Assembly (NCBI GenBank): GCA_047973435.1
Contig: JBKECA010000238.1
Span: 1-36,518 of the forward strand
From: JBKECA01 sp047973435
Lineage (GTDB): Bacteria; Planctomycetota; Planctomycetia; Planctomycetales; Planctomycetaceae
Length of the DNA stretch: 36,518 bases
Reading direction: 5' to 3'
Positions 17,065-27,896 of the stretch are shown here, in pieces. Position 1 is the first letter of the stretch. Each line of letters begins with the position of its first letter. The notes under the pieces were generated by a model that worked only from the letters and a program-made list of their open reading frames with translations, was not told the DNA's origin and did no database searches. The position numbers and the translations under genes are program-made.

Positions 17065-20000
17065 ATGCAAAACCCACTGTTCAAGCTCACAGCACTGGCG
17101 AGCGTGATCGGCGCCGGAATGACCGTCGTCTATGAGGCGCAGCAGCAACTCGGTGGGACCCTGGGGATCGAGCAGTTTGCGCCTCTCGCGGACGAAGCGA
17201 AGCCCGCGAGCACCGGCGAAGAGGTCGCACTTCAATCGGAGCCACCGACGCTCGCCGCGGCATTGACGGAGCCGAATCCCGGTTCTGCGCCAAGCGAAAT
17301 TAAAGTTTCCGGCCCAACTACCGGCGACACCCCCCGAGGCGACGCTCTCGGCGATGCGGTCCCGAGTTCGTCGTCGGATGCATTCGCATTCCTGTATAGT
17401 GGTGCCAGCACCCCAGCCTCGCAGCCGAACGAGATTGCACCGCAACAGCCCTCACTAGACGTTGCCGACTTCGCCGGTAATGCGGAGCCGATAGCCGACG
17501 CGGGTCTGATTCAACAGGCATCGGCCGAACATCCGGCTGAGGAGCCTTCGGGGCTGATGCCGTTTCCCGTTCCTGGCGGTGCCCCTACGCTGCTGACTCC
17601 GCCGGATGCCCCACCGACTCCGCCGCGTCCCGGGAAGGAATTGCTTTCCTCGCTTGCGCCCGCCGCCATGGAAGTGGTGCAAGCCGAATACGACTCGCTA
17701 CAACAGGACGTGACCAAACTGGCCGAACAGACTGGCGGCGTCGAACTGGCGGCAGCGACTTCGAACCTGCTGGCTCAGGCCGATCCGTTTCCGGCAGGCA
17801 ACGATCGGACTCGAGAGCCCGCCCCGTTGCCCGCCACGCTGAACCAAAGCGAGCCGTTGGACCTGTTTGGCCCGCTGCCGTCAACAGAGTCGCCGCCGCC
17901 ATCGGCGGACCTCCTGCCTCCCGGCGCCGCCAGTTCCGACACTCTGGTGCTCCCAGCGGGATCGACCGCGACGGCAGGTCCCGCGACGACGTCGGATGAT
18001 CCGTTCCCCTCGGCCATTCCGGGAACCGAGCCAGCCCCGGCTGACTTCCTGCCGCAAAGCGATTCCGTCCCTGCGCCGCGTGAACGGAGTCCGGTTGCGA
18101 CCCCGACGCCATCCACCCCGTCTCCGACGCCAGCGCTGTTTCCCGCAGTCAATCCTCCCCCCCCGACGACATCTCCGACTGCGGCGGCCGCACCTTTGGA
18201 AGGCCTGTTCCTGCCGGAAGAACCGAGGCCGGCGAATCCGTCGGCCAGCGATACAATGGTGCTGCCACCGGCAACAGCGGGAGGGGATGATCCCTTTGCA
18301 ACCGGTTCCGCGCCATACGCGACCGCTGCTCCAGCACCGGTTCCAACACCTGCTCCGACACCGGTTCCGACATCGACACCGGCCCCGGTTCCCGGCAACC
18401 TGACAGCTGCTGCGCCGGCAACTCCGCCGCCGGATCGGACCCGAACACAGCCGACTCCGCCCCCGACGATGACACAGTCGGGACCGGCAGTCACGTCCGC
18501 CCCGGCACCGACGGGCGACTCGCCGTTCTTTAGTTCAGAACCAGCCCCAGTTCCAGTTCCGGCTGCGATCCCACGTCGAACCGCGGAGCCGACGCCGGCA
18601 CTGGACCCGTTCCCGACGATGCGTGCTCCCGAGTCAACTCCGGCCCCCGTAAACGCCTATCCGCAGACGTTCCCCGAGCCGAATCGTTCGAGCATTCCGA
18701 CACGCACCGAACCCGCGGCGCCGGTTCCAAACTTCCCGACTTTGAATGATGCGGGCGGGTCGACGCCGATACCGACTCCCAGCCCCAGCCGGTCCAGCAT
18801 TCCACTCAACACCGCGCCGGTTCCGGCGACAACACCATTGACGTTCCCAGAGCGTTCTTCACTGCCGGCCACGAACGCCGTCCCGACGCGTTCACCAAGT
18901 CTCGATTATAACGCCACGCCCGCACCGAGTCGGTCGACATCGGATCCGTTTCCGCAGCCATCGGACCTTGCCGGAACCGGCATGTTCGACAGCTCGGCCC
19001 CGGCAGGCATGCAGCCCGAATTGCAGATCGAAAAGGAAGCCCCTCCGAAAGCCGTACTGAATCAGGAATTGATTTACGCCATCCGCGTCCGCAATGTCGG
19101 CCGTAGCGTGGCGCATCAGGTGGTTGTCGAAGACGGCATTCCCAAAGGGAGTCGACTCGAAGGGACCAACCCCGAGGCCGAACTCGACCCGACCGACAAG
19201 CACCTGATCTGGCGATTTGGAGCGCTTGCACCCGGAGAAGAGAAGGTGATTCGGGTCAAGGTCGTGCCGACCGAACCGGGTGAGATTGGCAGCGTGGCGA
19301 CCGTCCGCTTCGTCGGCCGCATCGCCGCGAAGACCATTATCACTGCGCCCAAAGTGCGACTGGAAATGAACGGCCCGGCGGAGACGGCCGTCGGCGATGT
19401 CCCCGTCTATCGTCTGCGAATCACGAACGTCGGCGACGGTGATGCGACCAACGTCGCCATCAAGAGCGCATTGCCTCAGTTGTTCCAGCACCCCAGCGGA
19501 AACGAACTGGAGTACACCGTCGGCGCCCTCCCAGCCGGGCAGTCGCGTGATCTCGAACTGGCTTTGTCGGCAATCAAACCGGGACAGGCGTCGCAGACCT
19601 TTGTCGCCCTGATTGACGACAAAGAACAGGACCGGACGGTGGCGGATGTCGTCGTACTGGCGTCACGACTGTCGATCGAACGGACAGGGCCCGAGAAACG
19701 GTTCGTCAACCGTCCCGCCAACTATGTGACGCAAGTCACGAACCAGTCCGGTGACACCCTCCGCAATGTGACCGTGGTTGAAACGCTGCCGGCTGGCGTG
19801 GAACTGGCCGCCGTCCCGCAACATGGCCGATACGATGCGTCGCGGCGGACGGTCACGTGGGTGATACCGCAGCTGGGCCCCCAGGAGACGCAGCAGATCA
19901 ACAGCTCGCTGGTCACTGCCGATCAGGGGAACTACGCCACCTCGGTGCAGGTCTGGGACGCTGCCGGCAACAAGGCCGAAGCGACGTCTCAGCTGCAGGT

Positions 20001-20379
20001 CGCCGGCTTCTCGTCGTTGAAGGTGGATGTCGCGCAGGTAACACAAGGGGGCGGTGAAGTCGCTGTAGGAGATCAGGTGGCATTACGAATGACTGTGGCC
20101 AACCGCGGTTCGGCTCCGGCAACCGAAGTCGTGACGGAGTTCGAAATCCCGCCCGAGCTGGAGTTCGTGGCGGCCAAGCCGCAGCAGTATGAACTGGTCG
20201 ACCGCAAAGTTCGTTTCCAGTCGTTGCCGCAGCTGGAGATCAACGGCCAGCAGGTGATTGACATCGTCTGCGTTGCCCGCCAGCCGGGCCGACCGCAAAT
20301 CGCCGCCAGCATCTGGAGCAAGGAGCAAAGCCCCATACGCCAGGAAGAGGCCGTGGTGGTATTCCGCGAGGATCCGTGA
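17065..20379 (+). CDS. large exported Pro-rich protein with four DUF11 repeats
   Basis: A 1104-residue protein starting at an ATG preceded by a purine-rich GGAAAGGA. A weak hydrophobic segment (about residues 6-22) may be a signal or anchor. Residues about 170-650 are very rich in Pro, Ala, Thr and Ser, with runs such as PAPVPTPAPTPVPTSTP, and look disordered. From about 651 on there are four Ig-like DUF11 repeats, starting near 651, 765, 869 and 985, each with a pattern like (Y/L)xxRVxNVG...A..V.V.D.(L/I)P. DUF11 modules are found in surface and extracellular proteins. A surface scaffold with a flexible spacer is the likely role. The gene ends just before a strong terminator and appears monocistronic. 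Confidence 0.88.
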   Translation: MQNPLFKLTALASVIGAGMTVVYEAQQQLGGTLGIEQFAPLADEAKPASTGEEVALQSEPPTLAAALTEPNPGSAPSEIKVSGPTTGDTPRGDALGDAVPSSSSDAFAFLYSGASTPASQPNEIAPQQPSLDVADFAGNAEPIADAGLIQQASAEHPAEEPSGLMPFPVPGGAPTLLTPPDAPPTPPRPGKELLSSLAPAAMEVVQAEYDSLQQDVTKLAEQTGGVELAAATSNLLAQADPFPAGNDRTREPAPLPATLNQSEPLDLFGPLPSTESPPPSADLLPPGAASSDTLVLPAGSTATAGPATTSDDPFPSAIPGTEPAPADFLPQSDSVPAPRERSPVATPTPSTPSPTPALFPAVNPPPPTTSPTAAAAPLEGLFLPEEPRPANPSASDTMVLPPATAGGDDPFATGSAPYATAAPAPVPTPAPTPVPTSTPAPVPGNLTAAAPATPPPDRTRTQPTPPPTMTQSGPAVTSAPAPTGDSPFFSSEPAPVPVPAAIPRRTAEPTPALDPFPTMRAPESTPAPVNAYPQTFPEPNRSSIPTRTEPAAPVPNFPTLNDAGGSTPIPTPSPSRSSIPLNTAPVPATTPLTFPERSSLPATNAVPTRSPSLDYNATPAPSRSTSDPFPQPSDLAGTGMFDSSAPAGMQPELQIEKEAPPKAVLNQELIYAIRVRNVGRSVAHQVVVEDGIPKGSRLEGTNPEAELDPTDKHLIWRFGALAPGEEKVIRVKVVPTEPGEIGSVATVRFVGRIAAKTIITAPKVRLEMNGPAETAVGDVPVYRLRITNVGDGDATNVAIKSALPQLFQHPSGNELEYTVGALPAGQSRDLELALSAIKPGQASQTFVALIDDKEQDRTVADVVVLASRLSIERTGPEKRFVNRPANYVTQVTNQSGDTLRNVTVVETLPAGVELAAVPQHGRYDASRRTVTWVIPQLGPQETQQINSSLVTADQGNYATSVQVWDAAGNKAEATSQLQVAGFSSLKVDVAQVTQGGGEVAVGDQVALRMTVANRGSAPATEVVTEFEIPPELEFVAAKPQQYELVDRKVRFQSLPQLEINGQQVIDIVCVARQPGRPQIAASIWSKEQSPIRQEEAVVVFREDP

Positions 20380-20407
20380 TCCGCAGATCGTTGCCGTCAG
20401 CACGTTC

Positions 20408-20440
20408 AAAGCCCTTGGGTTGCAAACCCAGGGGCTTTTT
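20408..20440 (+). terminator. rho-independent terminator after the DUF11 gene
   Basis: A 12-base stem, AGCCCTTGGGTT (20410-20421) with AACCCAGGGGCT (20425-20436), has only one G-T wobble and a three-base loop. It is followed by a run of five T. It begins 30 bases after the stop codon of the DUF11 gene. Confidence 0.88.
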
Positions 20441-20566
20441 CGTCTTGGTCCCAAATCCGACATTGAGCAAGATTTGGTTGCAATCCGACGCGGCGCGCTA
20501 AGAATGCCAACTTACCTGCGACCGGTGTCTGGTTGCCCCGTGTCATGTTGATCGAGACCGCAGCTG

Positions 20567-20923
20567 ATGTCTGAACCGTCGCGTGAATTACTGGAAGTCT
20601 TCGACAATCCGTTCCCGGGCCGGGATTACGAGATCGAGACGATCTGCCCGGAGTTCACGTCGCTGTGCCCCAAGACCGGCCATCCGGACTTCGGCACGCT
20701 GACGATCATCTACGTCCCGGATCAGCTGTGCGTCGAACTGAAGTCACTCAAGCTATACCTGCAGCAGTTCCGGAATCACGGAGCGTTCTACGAACGGGTC
20801 ACCAACACGATTTTGGATGATCTGGTCGAGGTCACGCGGCCCCGGAAGATGACGATCGAGGCCGCCTTTACCCCGCGGGGAGGCATTCGAACCACCGTGC
20901 GAGTGCAGCACCCCGACCGCTGA
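20567..20923 (+). CDS. queF: NADPH-dependent 7-cyano-7-deazaguanine (preQ0) reductase, QueF type I
   Basis: A 118-residue short-form QueF that reduces the nitrile of preQ0 to the amine of preQ1 in queuosine synthesis. The catalytic cysteine is in TSLCPKTGHPDFGTL (Cys34) and the acid is Asp41. The substrate and NADPH region is ELKSLKLYLQQFRNHG with Glu in FYERV, all as in the unimodular enzymes. Length and motif spacing fit the family. No other queuosine gene is in the window and no preQ1 riboswitch was recognised upstream. It stands alone between the terminator at 20.4 kb and a 530-base gap. Confidence 0.95.
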   Translation: MSEPSRELLEVFDNPFPGRDYEIETICPEFTSLCPKTGHPDFGTLTIIYVPDQLCVELKSLKLYLQQFRNHGAFYERVTNTILDDLVEVTRPRKMTIEAAFTPRGGIRTTVRVQHPDR

Positions 20924-21453
20924 TCGCCCACCACTCGTGCCTGGAGTTGGTCAACTTCGATCCGGTTTTACGGCCTGTCCGGTTTTTTCCGCCGGACTGT
21001 TCATCGTCTGGTACAACTACTCCGGTTGTGAATGGACGCCTGCTGGCGAGCGCTCAGTTTCGGCAGGTATTGCTGGTCCCTGTGATGCTGACTGGTCGAT
21101 TTCCACAGTCAGCCGGAAGGGCGAACGGCTCCGCATTGGCGCGTCGTCTTCCGTCGCTGGCAGCGACCCCAAGTGTCGACTGTCTGGAAAACGGCATTCA
21201 TAAGTATTGGCGGATTATCAGGTTGTGCTCCCGCCCGTGAATTGTCCCCGGCTGGACTCAGCCACAGACGTAGAATGCCCTTGGTTTGACGCCGGCAGCA
21301 GCGTGCAGTCCGGAACGTTTTCCAGGAGTGCGTTCGCGGACAGGGACGCGAGCGTCACATTTTATCCATCGTGTGCAGGAGGCATCCGAAACAGGCCGCG
21401 TTTGCGGGGCGTGGAAGGCCCGGAACGCTGGAGCAGTGATCCAGGAGATTCAC
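20924..21453. other. non-coding stretch between queF and the DksA/TraR gene
   Basis: These 530 bases show only short frames without recognisable protein features. No tRNA-like fold, strong terminator or repeat was seen. The final part contains the ribosome-binding site AGGAGA at 21443-21448 that fixes the start of the next gene. Confidence 0.5.
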
Positions 21454-21903
21454 ATGGCCCGTCGGAATGCTCTGTTGAAGTTGCACCGTGATCTTGTCGT
21501 TCAGCGAGATGAACTGCGCCGCATGCTGGGGCTGGAAATTGCCTCGGGTGAAGGGAGCAAAGGGGACGCTGGCGATGTCGCCAACGACGACGCGGAACGT
21601 GAAGTGAATACACAGCTGGCGGCACTCGAGAGCCGCGAACTCGCCAAAATCGAGCGTGCGATCGATGCCATCCGCACGGGTCGCTACGGCACCTGCGAGG
21701 GCTGCAACAAGAAGATTCCGGTCGCACGGCTCAACGCGCTGCCGTACAGTACCCTGTGCATCAACTGCCAGCGAACGCAGGAAGAGCGCCGCAACCGCGG
21801 CGAAAGCGACGATGCTGACTGGGAAGCGGCACATGAGTTCCAACTCCGTCAGCAGGACCGCGACTATAACCTGCGTGATATGGATGTTGAAGTTACTGGT
21901 TGA
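21454..21903 (+). CDS. DksA/TraR family C4 zinc-finger protein
   Basis: A 149-residue protein. The frame is open further upstream, but the ATG at 21454 has AGGAGA five bases before it, and the upstream extension does not resemble the family, so this start is preferred. The N-terminal half is a charged coiled coil (RDLVVQRDELRRMLG... and DDAEREVNTQLAAL). The C-terminal zinc finger has CEGCNKKIPVARLNALPY followed by CINCQ. Such proteins bind the RNA polymerase secondary channel or act as general regulators in the stringent response. A classic DksA has Asp and Ala at the coiled-coil tip; here NDDAERE occupies that place. Confidence 0.9.
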   Translation: MARRNALLKLHRDLVVQRDELRRMLGLEIASGEGSKGDAGDVANDDAEREVNTQLAALESRELAKIERAIDAIRTGRYGTCEGCNKKIPVARLNALPYSTLCINCQRTQEERRNRGESDDADWEAAHEFQLRQQDRDYNLRDMDVEVTG

Positions 21904-22048
21904 CGTTCGCGACCGCAGGTGTCGCAGCGAAACACTGCGGTGCGGAGGTTTGTCATTTCGCCACAGGCTGATGCTCCGCTCACGCTGCGCCGGGCCGCGC
22001 GGGAGCAGGGATCACCAGCCGCCAGTTCGTCTGTTTTCGAGGTGGTGC

Positions 22049-23497
<1,449 letters not shown>

Positions 23498-23781
23498 AGG
23501 ACGAGCCGTCCGCCGCAACTGAGATGCTGGGACGTGACTCGCAAGGGAGAATCCGAGTCCTGCAGTCGCGCCCGGTCGCTTTCCCTGCGAAAGCCCTGCG
23601 GGAATGGCTTGCTGCACTGGAGTCGCGTTCGAGTGCGCGCTAAAATCAATTCTCCGCGGGAACCGACAGCCTGCCACTGCGAATCGGCGATCCGATTCTC
23701 CACGTTCGCAACTGACGCTGGCCCGCTTGTCCAAGCTGCCGAGCAGCAAACTGACCGTCCCGCTTGAGGGTCCATTTCTCC

Positions 23782-24372
23782 ATGCAGATACTAAGTATTA
23801 CCGGACGTGGCCTGCCACTGTTTCTGGACGACATTGATACCGATCGCATCATACCGGCCCGGTTCCTGCGATGTGTTTCCTTCGACGGCCTCGGTGAGCA
23901 TGCCTTCGAAGACGACCGCAAACAGGACCCATCGCACCCGTTCGACGATGTTCGGTTTCAGGGCGCAGCGGTGCTGGTGTCCGGACGCAACTTCGGCTGC
24001 GGTTCGAGTCGTGAGCATGCCCCACAGTCACTGATGCGGTGGGGTATCAAGGCGGTTGTAGCGGAATCCATTGCCGAAATCTTCTTTGGCAACTGCACAT
24101 CGCTCGGCATTCCTGCTGTGTGCGCCAGCCGTGCCGATCTCGCCCGCCTGGCCGATTACATCCAACAGCATCCGCAGTCCGAGGTGACTGTCGATCTTCA
24201 GCACCGGCAGATCCGCTGTGACGATCTGACGGTTCCCTGCACGATGCCAGACGGGGCTCGTTCGGCGCTCGTCAGCGGTGCCTGGGACTTTCTTGGCCAG
24301 TTGCTCGAAAATCGCCAGCAGATCGAACAAACGGCAAAGCACATTCCTTATCTGAACCAGTTTGCCGTATAG
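23782..24372 (+). CDS. leuD: 3-isopropylmalate dehydratase small subunit
   Basis: A 196-residue LeuD. The family start GRGLPLFLDDIDTDRIIPARFL is at residues 8-29 and the swivel-domain signature GCGSSREHAPQSL at about 73-85, followed by IAEIFFGNCTSLGIP. With the LeuC large subunit it isomerises 2-isopropylmalate to 3-isopropylmalate in leucine synthesis. The ATG at 23782 is preferred to the upstream TTG at 23764. LeuC is normally next to LeuD but is not in this window. The gene ends 29 bases before a strong terminator. Confidence 0.93.
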   Translation: MQILSITGRGLPLFLDDIDTDRIIPARFLRCVSFDGLGEHAFEDDRKQDPSHPFDDVRFQGAAVLVSGRNFGCGSSREHAPQSLMRWGIKAVVAESIAEIFFGNCTSLGIPAVCASRADLARLADYIQQHPQSEVTVDLQHRQIRCDDLTVPCTMPDGARSALVSGAWDFLGQLLENRQQIEQTAKHIPYLNQFAV

Positions 24373-24401
24373 CTCTGCTGGAAACTTTCGACGACCACAA
24401 A

Positions 24402-24431
24402 AAAGCCCCAGGGTTGCGACCCTGGGGCTTT
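24402..24431. terminator. bidirectional rho-independent terminator between leuD and the convergent gene
   Basis: A perfect 13-base stem (AAAGCCCCAGGGT with ACCCTGGGGCTTT) has a four-base loop TGCG, with A-rich sequence on the left and T-rich on the right. It can end transcription from leuD (+) and from the gene at 24457-25038 (-). Its core is closely similar to the terminator at 20408-20440. Confidence 0.9.
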
Positions 24432-24456
24432 GATTGTCGGGATCGCGCACACGGGA

Positions 24457-25038
24457 TCAGATCTTGCGATCGTAGTCGACCGTGACGACGCCCCGCAGGG
24501 ACGTCACAACCACGCGGTAGCCGCCAAAGGCGTACGTCACCCGCTGGCCCCTGGGACCATAGGAGACGGTTGGCTGGCAACCGGGCGGCACACAAATCTG
24601 TACGTAGACCGGCTCACAGTTGCCCGATCGCGGGACCGGATTCGGAATCTGAACAACCTCGCTAACGCCGCCCGGCCACTTCCGATGCGGGCTGCGAACC
24701 TTCACATTGGGATAGAGCGAAACCAGTTTGCCACCGACGACCGGACCACTGATAATCGGTCCACCAATGACCGGTCCACTAATAACCGGACCAGCAGACG
24801 GATACGAAGGCAGCATCTGCGGCAGGGGCTCGACAGTGCCCGGCGTCATTGGCACTGCCGGCAGGTGGCCCCCAAAACCAGGAGCGGGTGCTCCAAGTTG
24901 GAACTCTGGAATCGGTTGTCCCTGCGGCACGACCGGTTGAGCATAGGCGTAGTCCGCCGGCGGGACGTACAACGGTTCGGCTCCCCAACTGATAGCCGAG
25001 ACAGCCGACAACGCTAGACAGAGTGAAACCGACTTCAT
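24457..25038 (-). CDS. small exported protein with five-residue glycine/proline repeats
   Basis: A 193-residue protein of unrecognised family. The ATG at 25038 is preceded by AGGAG with a seven-base gap, and begins a clear signal peptide (MKSVSLCLALSAVSAISWGA). The mature part starts rich in Pro, Ala, Tyr and Gln, then contains a tandem run of GP(V/I)(I/V)(S/G)-type pentapeptides near residues 83-102, encoded by 15-base units at 24731-24790. The C-terminal 90 residues are beta-prone with two cysteines (NCEPVYVQICVPPGC has three in all) and a segment GPRGQRVTYAFGGYRVVV. A secreted or surface role is likely. The function is unknown. Confidence 0.75.
   Translation of the reverse strand: MKSVSLCLALSAVSAISWGAEPLYVPPADYAYAQPVVPQGQPIPEFQLGAPAPGFGGHLPAVPMTPGTVEPLPQMLPSYPSAGPVISGPVIGGPIISGPVVGGKLVSLYPNVKVRSPHRKWPGGVSEVVQIPNPVPRSGNCEPVYVQICVPPGCQPTVSYGPRGQRVTYAFGGYRVVVTSLRGVVTVDYDRKI
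24731..24790 (-). repeat. four in-frame 15-base tandem repeats
   Basis: Units at 24731-24745, 24746-24760, 24761-24775 and 24776-24790 each begin CCA(C/C) and contain a (G/A)AC/T-CGG(A/T) end, differing at a few positions. They encode the Gly-Pro-(Val/Ile) pentapeptide run of the gene at 24457-25038. The multiple of three keeps the frame when copy number changes. Confidence 0.75.
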
Positions 25039-25253
25039 GGGACAGCTCCTGCAGTAAACAGTGCACAACTCTCGGGAGGAGAACGGCCAACGTATTGTCT
25101 CCACTTCCCCCCGTCTTTCCAAGTCCCCCTGCGAGCAAACTTTGACTTCAGGGACAGCTGCTTACCGACAATTCCGAAAATTCCGGCAGAATTCCTGCAT
25201 TCACGGACTTGAATGCGAGGATGGCATCCCGATCAGCGGGCTTGCGGCAACGG

Positions 25254-27812
25254 TCATTGCAGGCAAGAAACGATCGCGTCGGTCGACGAATCTGCAGCGG
25301 AAGGGACGAAGACGGCTGGGGTGAGGTGTCCCGATGTGGAGATCGTCACCTCAATCGCCCCGGAATTCGCCGTCGAGAAGACCTGAACGTCTCTAGGGTA
25401 GCTTACGCGCAGGTGGTCCAGTGAGTCTTTGTCTGCCGCGGACGCCACCACGATTCGGGGACGCGCCCAGCCTGCCAGCTGCGACGGATTTGCGGCACGG
25501 CTGCCATGATGCGGAGACATCAACACGTCAATGGGGGACGTCTCCAGACGGAGCAGCCGCTCGAGTCCGGCCCCTTCCAGATCGCCGGTCAGTAGCAGTG
25601 TGCGGCCAGCATACCGCAGCCGCAGCACCAGACTATTGGCGTTGTCTGCCGCGGCACGGAAGTCCACTGGCGGATGCAGAACTTCGCAAGTGACGTCCGG
25701 ATCGATTTCCAGGCAATCTCCGGCTTGCACGAGACGTATCGGGACGCCTTGTTGACTGACCGACTCACAGAGATCGACGACCGCCTCCTGTTCGAAGTCC
25801 AGCATGCTCTGCGACATGAGGATTGACCCGATTGGAACCGTTCGTGCCAGTCCCGGCAGTCCATTGAAGTGATCAACGTCCGCATGAGACACGCAGGCGA
25901 CATTGATCTCCCTGTGACCTTGTACCCACAGGGCAGCGGAAATGGCGTGCTCCGCCCGTCGCCCATCGACCAGCGCCCCTCCGTCAAACAGCAAAGTGGC
26001 ACCGTTGGGGGTCTCGATTAATACGGCGCAGCCATGACCGACAGACAGGAATGTCGCCCGAAGCCCCGCGGTTCGTGCCGGCACGAACGCCAACGCCAGC
26101 CCGGCCACCGTCCAGACTCCTACGGCTTTCCAGGCTTGAACGCTACCACCAGGGATGGGAAGCAGGTGAATCGCCCAGGCCAGCAGTGCGTAGAAGCCTG
26201 CCAGCCACCAGCCGGGCGGTGCTGGCACAAACCGATGTCCCCAGGCGGTGCCGGCACTCCAGTTGACGACCGCGAGCAAACCGTCGAGCAGCCACGTAAA
26301 CAAGTACGCGGGAGGGATCGCCAGCGTCGAATGCACCAGGCCCAGCAGAACCATCACGTAACCAGAGGCCAGCATGAGCGCGGTCACCGGAATCAGCGCG
26401 ACGTTCACCAGCAGCCCAACCGGGGAACACAGGTGAAAGTGCCACATTGTCAGTGGCAGGGTTAACAGCCAGATCGATCCGGTCAGCACGTAGGCGGGCC
26501 GCAGCCAGCGGACGAGTCCAGACCACACACGACCGAGTGGACCCGGTTGCGATGGAGGTTCGCTCCAGTCGTGTGCCAGCCGAAGTTCACGCTGCCAGTG
26601 GCCACTCCAGATGATCGCTACGACTGCCAGAAACGAGAGTTGTGCCCCCGCATCGAATAAGTCGCTCGGTCGGTACAGCAGAATCGCCAGAGCACACAGC
26701 GCCAGGGACTGATACCCCGCGGCTTCCCGTCCCCAATGTCGGCCTGACAGGACGATCGTTGTCAGGAGTGCCGCCCGCAGCACCGGAGGCCGCTGGTCCG
26801 TAATGACGGCGTATCCGACCACGGTCAGCAGCAGCACAATTGTCATCGACCAGGTTCTCAACTGAGCCAGCCGACAGATCAGGTGCACCAGCCCCGCCAG
26901 AATGCCAACATGCAGGCCGGAAATTGCCAGTAAATGCATCGTCCCACTGGCGGCGAACTGCTCGGCGACGAGCGGGTCCAGGCCGGAGCGATCGCCGAGC
27001 AGCAGCGACGTCGCCATCGGTGCGTCGGAATAGTCAAGCCGCTGAATGCAGACCCATTCGGCACTGCGACGGAGTTCATTCCGCCAGCGCCGCAACCGGT
27101 CCAACCAGCTGGGACGCGACGCGATCACCCGCACATGATCCGGATGTTTGACGCGGAACGTGGCATCCGCACCCTGGCTGCGCAACCATTCGGCATAATC
27201 GAATCCCCCCGGATTACGCGGCCCGGACGGTCGCTGCAGTACACCAAACAATTCCAGTTGGTCCCCCGCCAGTGGTCCAACCAGGTGTCCTGTTACTTCC
27301 AGCCGCACGCAACCTGACACAGGCGACTCGCGCAGAGAGTCCCCGATGGATTCACAGCGCAGGTAAGCCAGCGTACGGTCCACCTGCGTCCACCGCGGAG
27401 CGGCCGCCGTGTGGTCCGCCTTGTCGATGACCGGGCCGCTTTCCAGCCGGCCAACAAGTCGAGCCATCTGCTGATGCTCACTGAGATAGGTCGTGATGTT
27501 GTCGGGACGCCGAAGATCATGGCACTCGTGATGTCGCAGTCCGCCGATGCAGACCCACAGCCACAACACTAGCAGGGGGCAAGGCCAACCGGCGACACGA
27601 CGCCAGCGCAGCAGCAGCGCGATGACCGCGCCGAGACTGGCGGCGGCAATCCATCCCAGGTTCGGCACTTCGGCCAGACGATCCAGCCCAATCCCCGTCG
27701 CGACGGCGAGCACAACCGACACCGCCGGCGTTCTCGGCCAAAGCGATCGAAACGCTGCCGGTGACGATGCGGTCCCCGTCATATTGGGTTGCGGTGAAAC
27801 ATTCAGAGGCAC
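25254..27812 (-). CDS. comEC: ComEC/Rec2 family competence protein (DNA uptake channel)
   Basis: A polytopic membrane protein of 852 residues from a GTG at 27812; an ATG at 27782 would give 842 and is equally plausible. An N-terminal DUF4131-like part with membrane helices (about 25-210) is followed by the Competence domain (about 250-520), including LLAISGLHVGILAGL, and a C-terminal metallo-beta-lactamase-like domain (about 580-840) with SHADVDHFNGLPGL near 641 and SPHHGSRAANPSQL. ComEC forms the channel through which single-stranded DNA enters in transformation, and the beta-lactamase-like part may be the nuclease. All three parts are present, so the gene looks intact. No other competence gene is nearby. 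Confidence 0.93.
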   Translation of the reverse strand: MPLNVSPQPNMTGTASSPAAFRSLWPRTPAVSVVLAVATGIGLDRLAEVPNLGWIAAASLGAVIALLLRWRRVAGWPCPLLVLWLWVCIGGLRHHECHDLRRPDNITTYLSEHQQMARLVGRLESGPVIDKADHTAAAPRWTQVDRTLAYLRCESIGDSLRESPVSGCVRLEVTGHLVGPLAGDQLELFGVLQRPSGPRNPGGFDYAEWLRSQGADATFRVKHPDHVRVIASRPSWLDRLRRWRNELRRSAEWVCIQRLDYSDAPMATSLLLGDRSGLDPLVAEQFAASGTMHLLAISGLHVGILAGLVHLICRLAQLRTWSMTIVLLLTVVGYAVITDQRPPVLRAALLTTIVLSGRHWGREAAGYQSLALCALAILLYRPSDLFDAGAQLSFLAVVAIIWSGHWQRELRLAHDWSEPPSQPGPLGRVWSGLVRWLRPAYVLTGSIWLLTLPLTMWHFHLCSPVGLLVNVALIPVTALMLASGYVMVLLGLVHSTLAIPPAYLFTWLLDGLLAVVNWSAGTAWGHRFVPAPPGWWLAGFYALLAWAIHLLPIPGGSVQAWKAVGVWTVAGLALAFVPARTAGLRATFLSVGHGCAVLIETPNGATLLFDGGALVDGRRAEHAISAALWVQGHREINVACVSHADVDHFNGLPGLARTVPIGSILMSQSMLDFEQEAVVDLCESVSQQGVPIRLVQAGDCLEIDPDVTCEVLHPPVDFRAAADNANSLVLRLRYAGRTLLLTGDLEGAGLERLLRLETSPIDVLMSPHHGSRAANPSQLAGWARPRIVVASAADKDSLDHLRVSYPRDVQVFSTANSGAIEVTISTSGHLTPAVFVPSAADSSTDAIVSCLQ

Positions 27813-27896
27813 ACAGGCGGAGATGTTCGTCCGCGGGGGGCGTCTTGTCCAGCGGCCGATTCATTGACTTCCCCCCACCTTTCGAGGATGTTGGCC

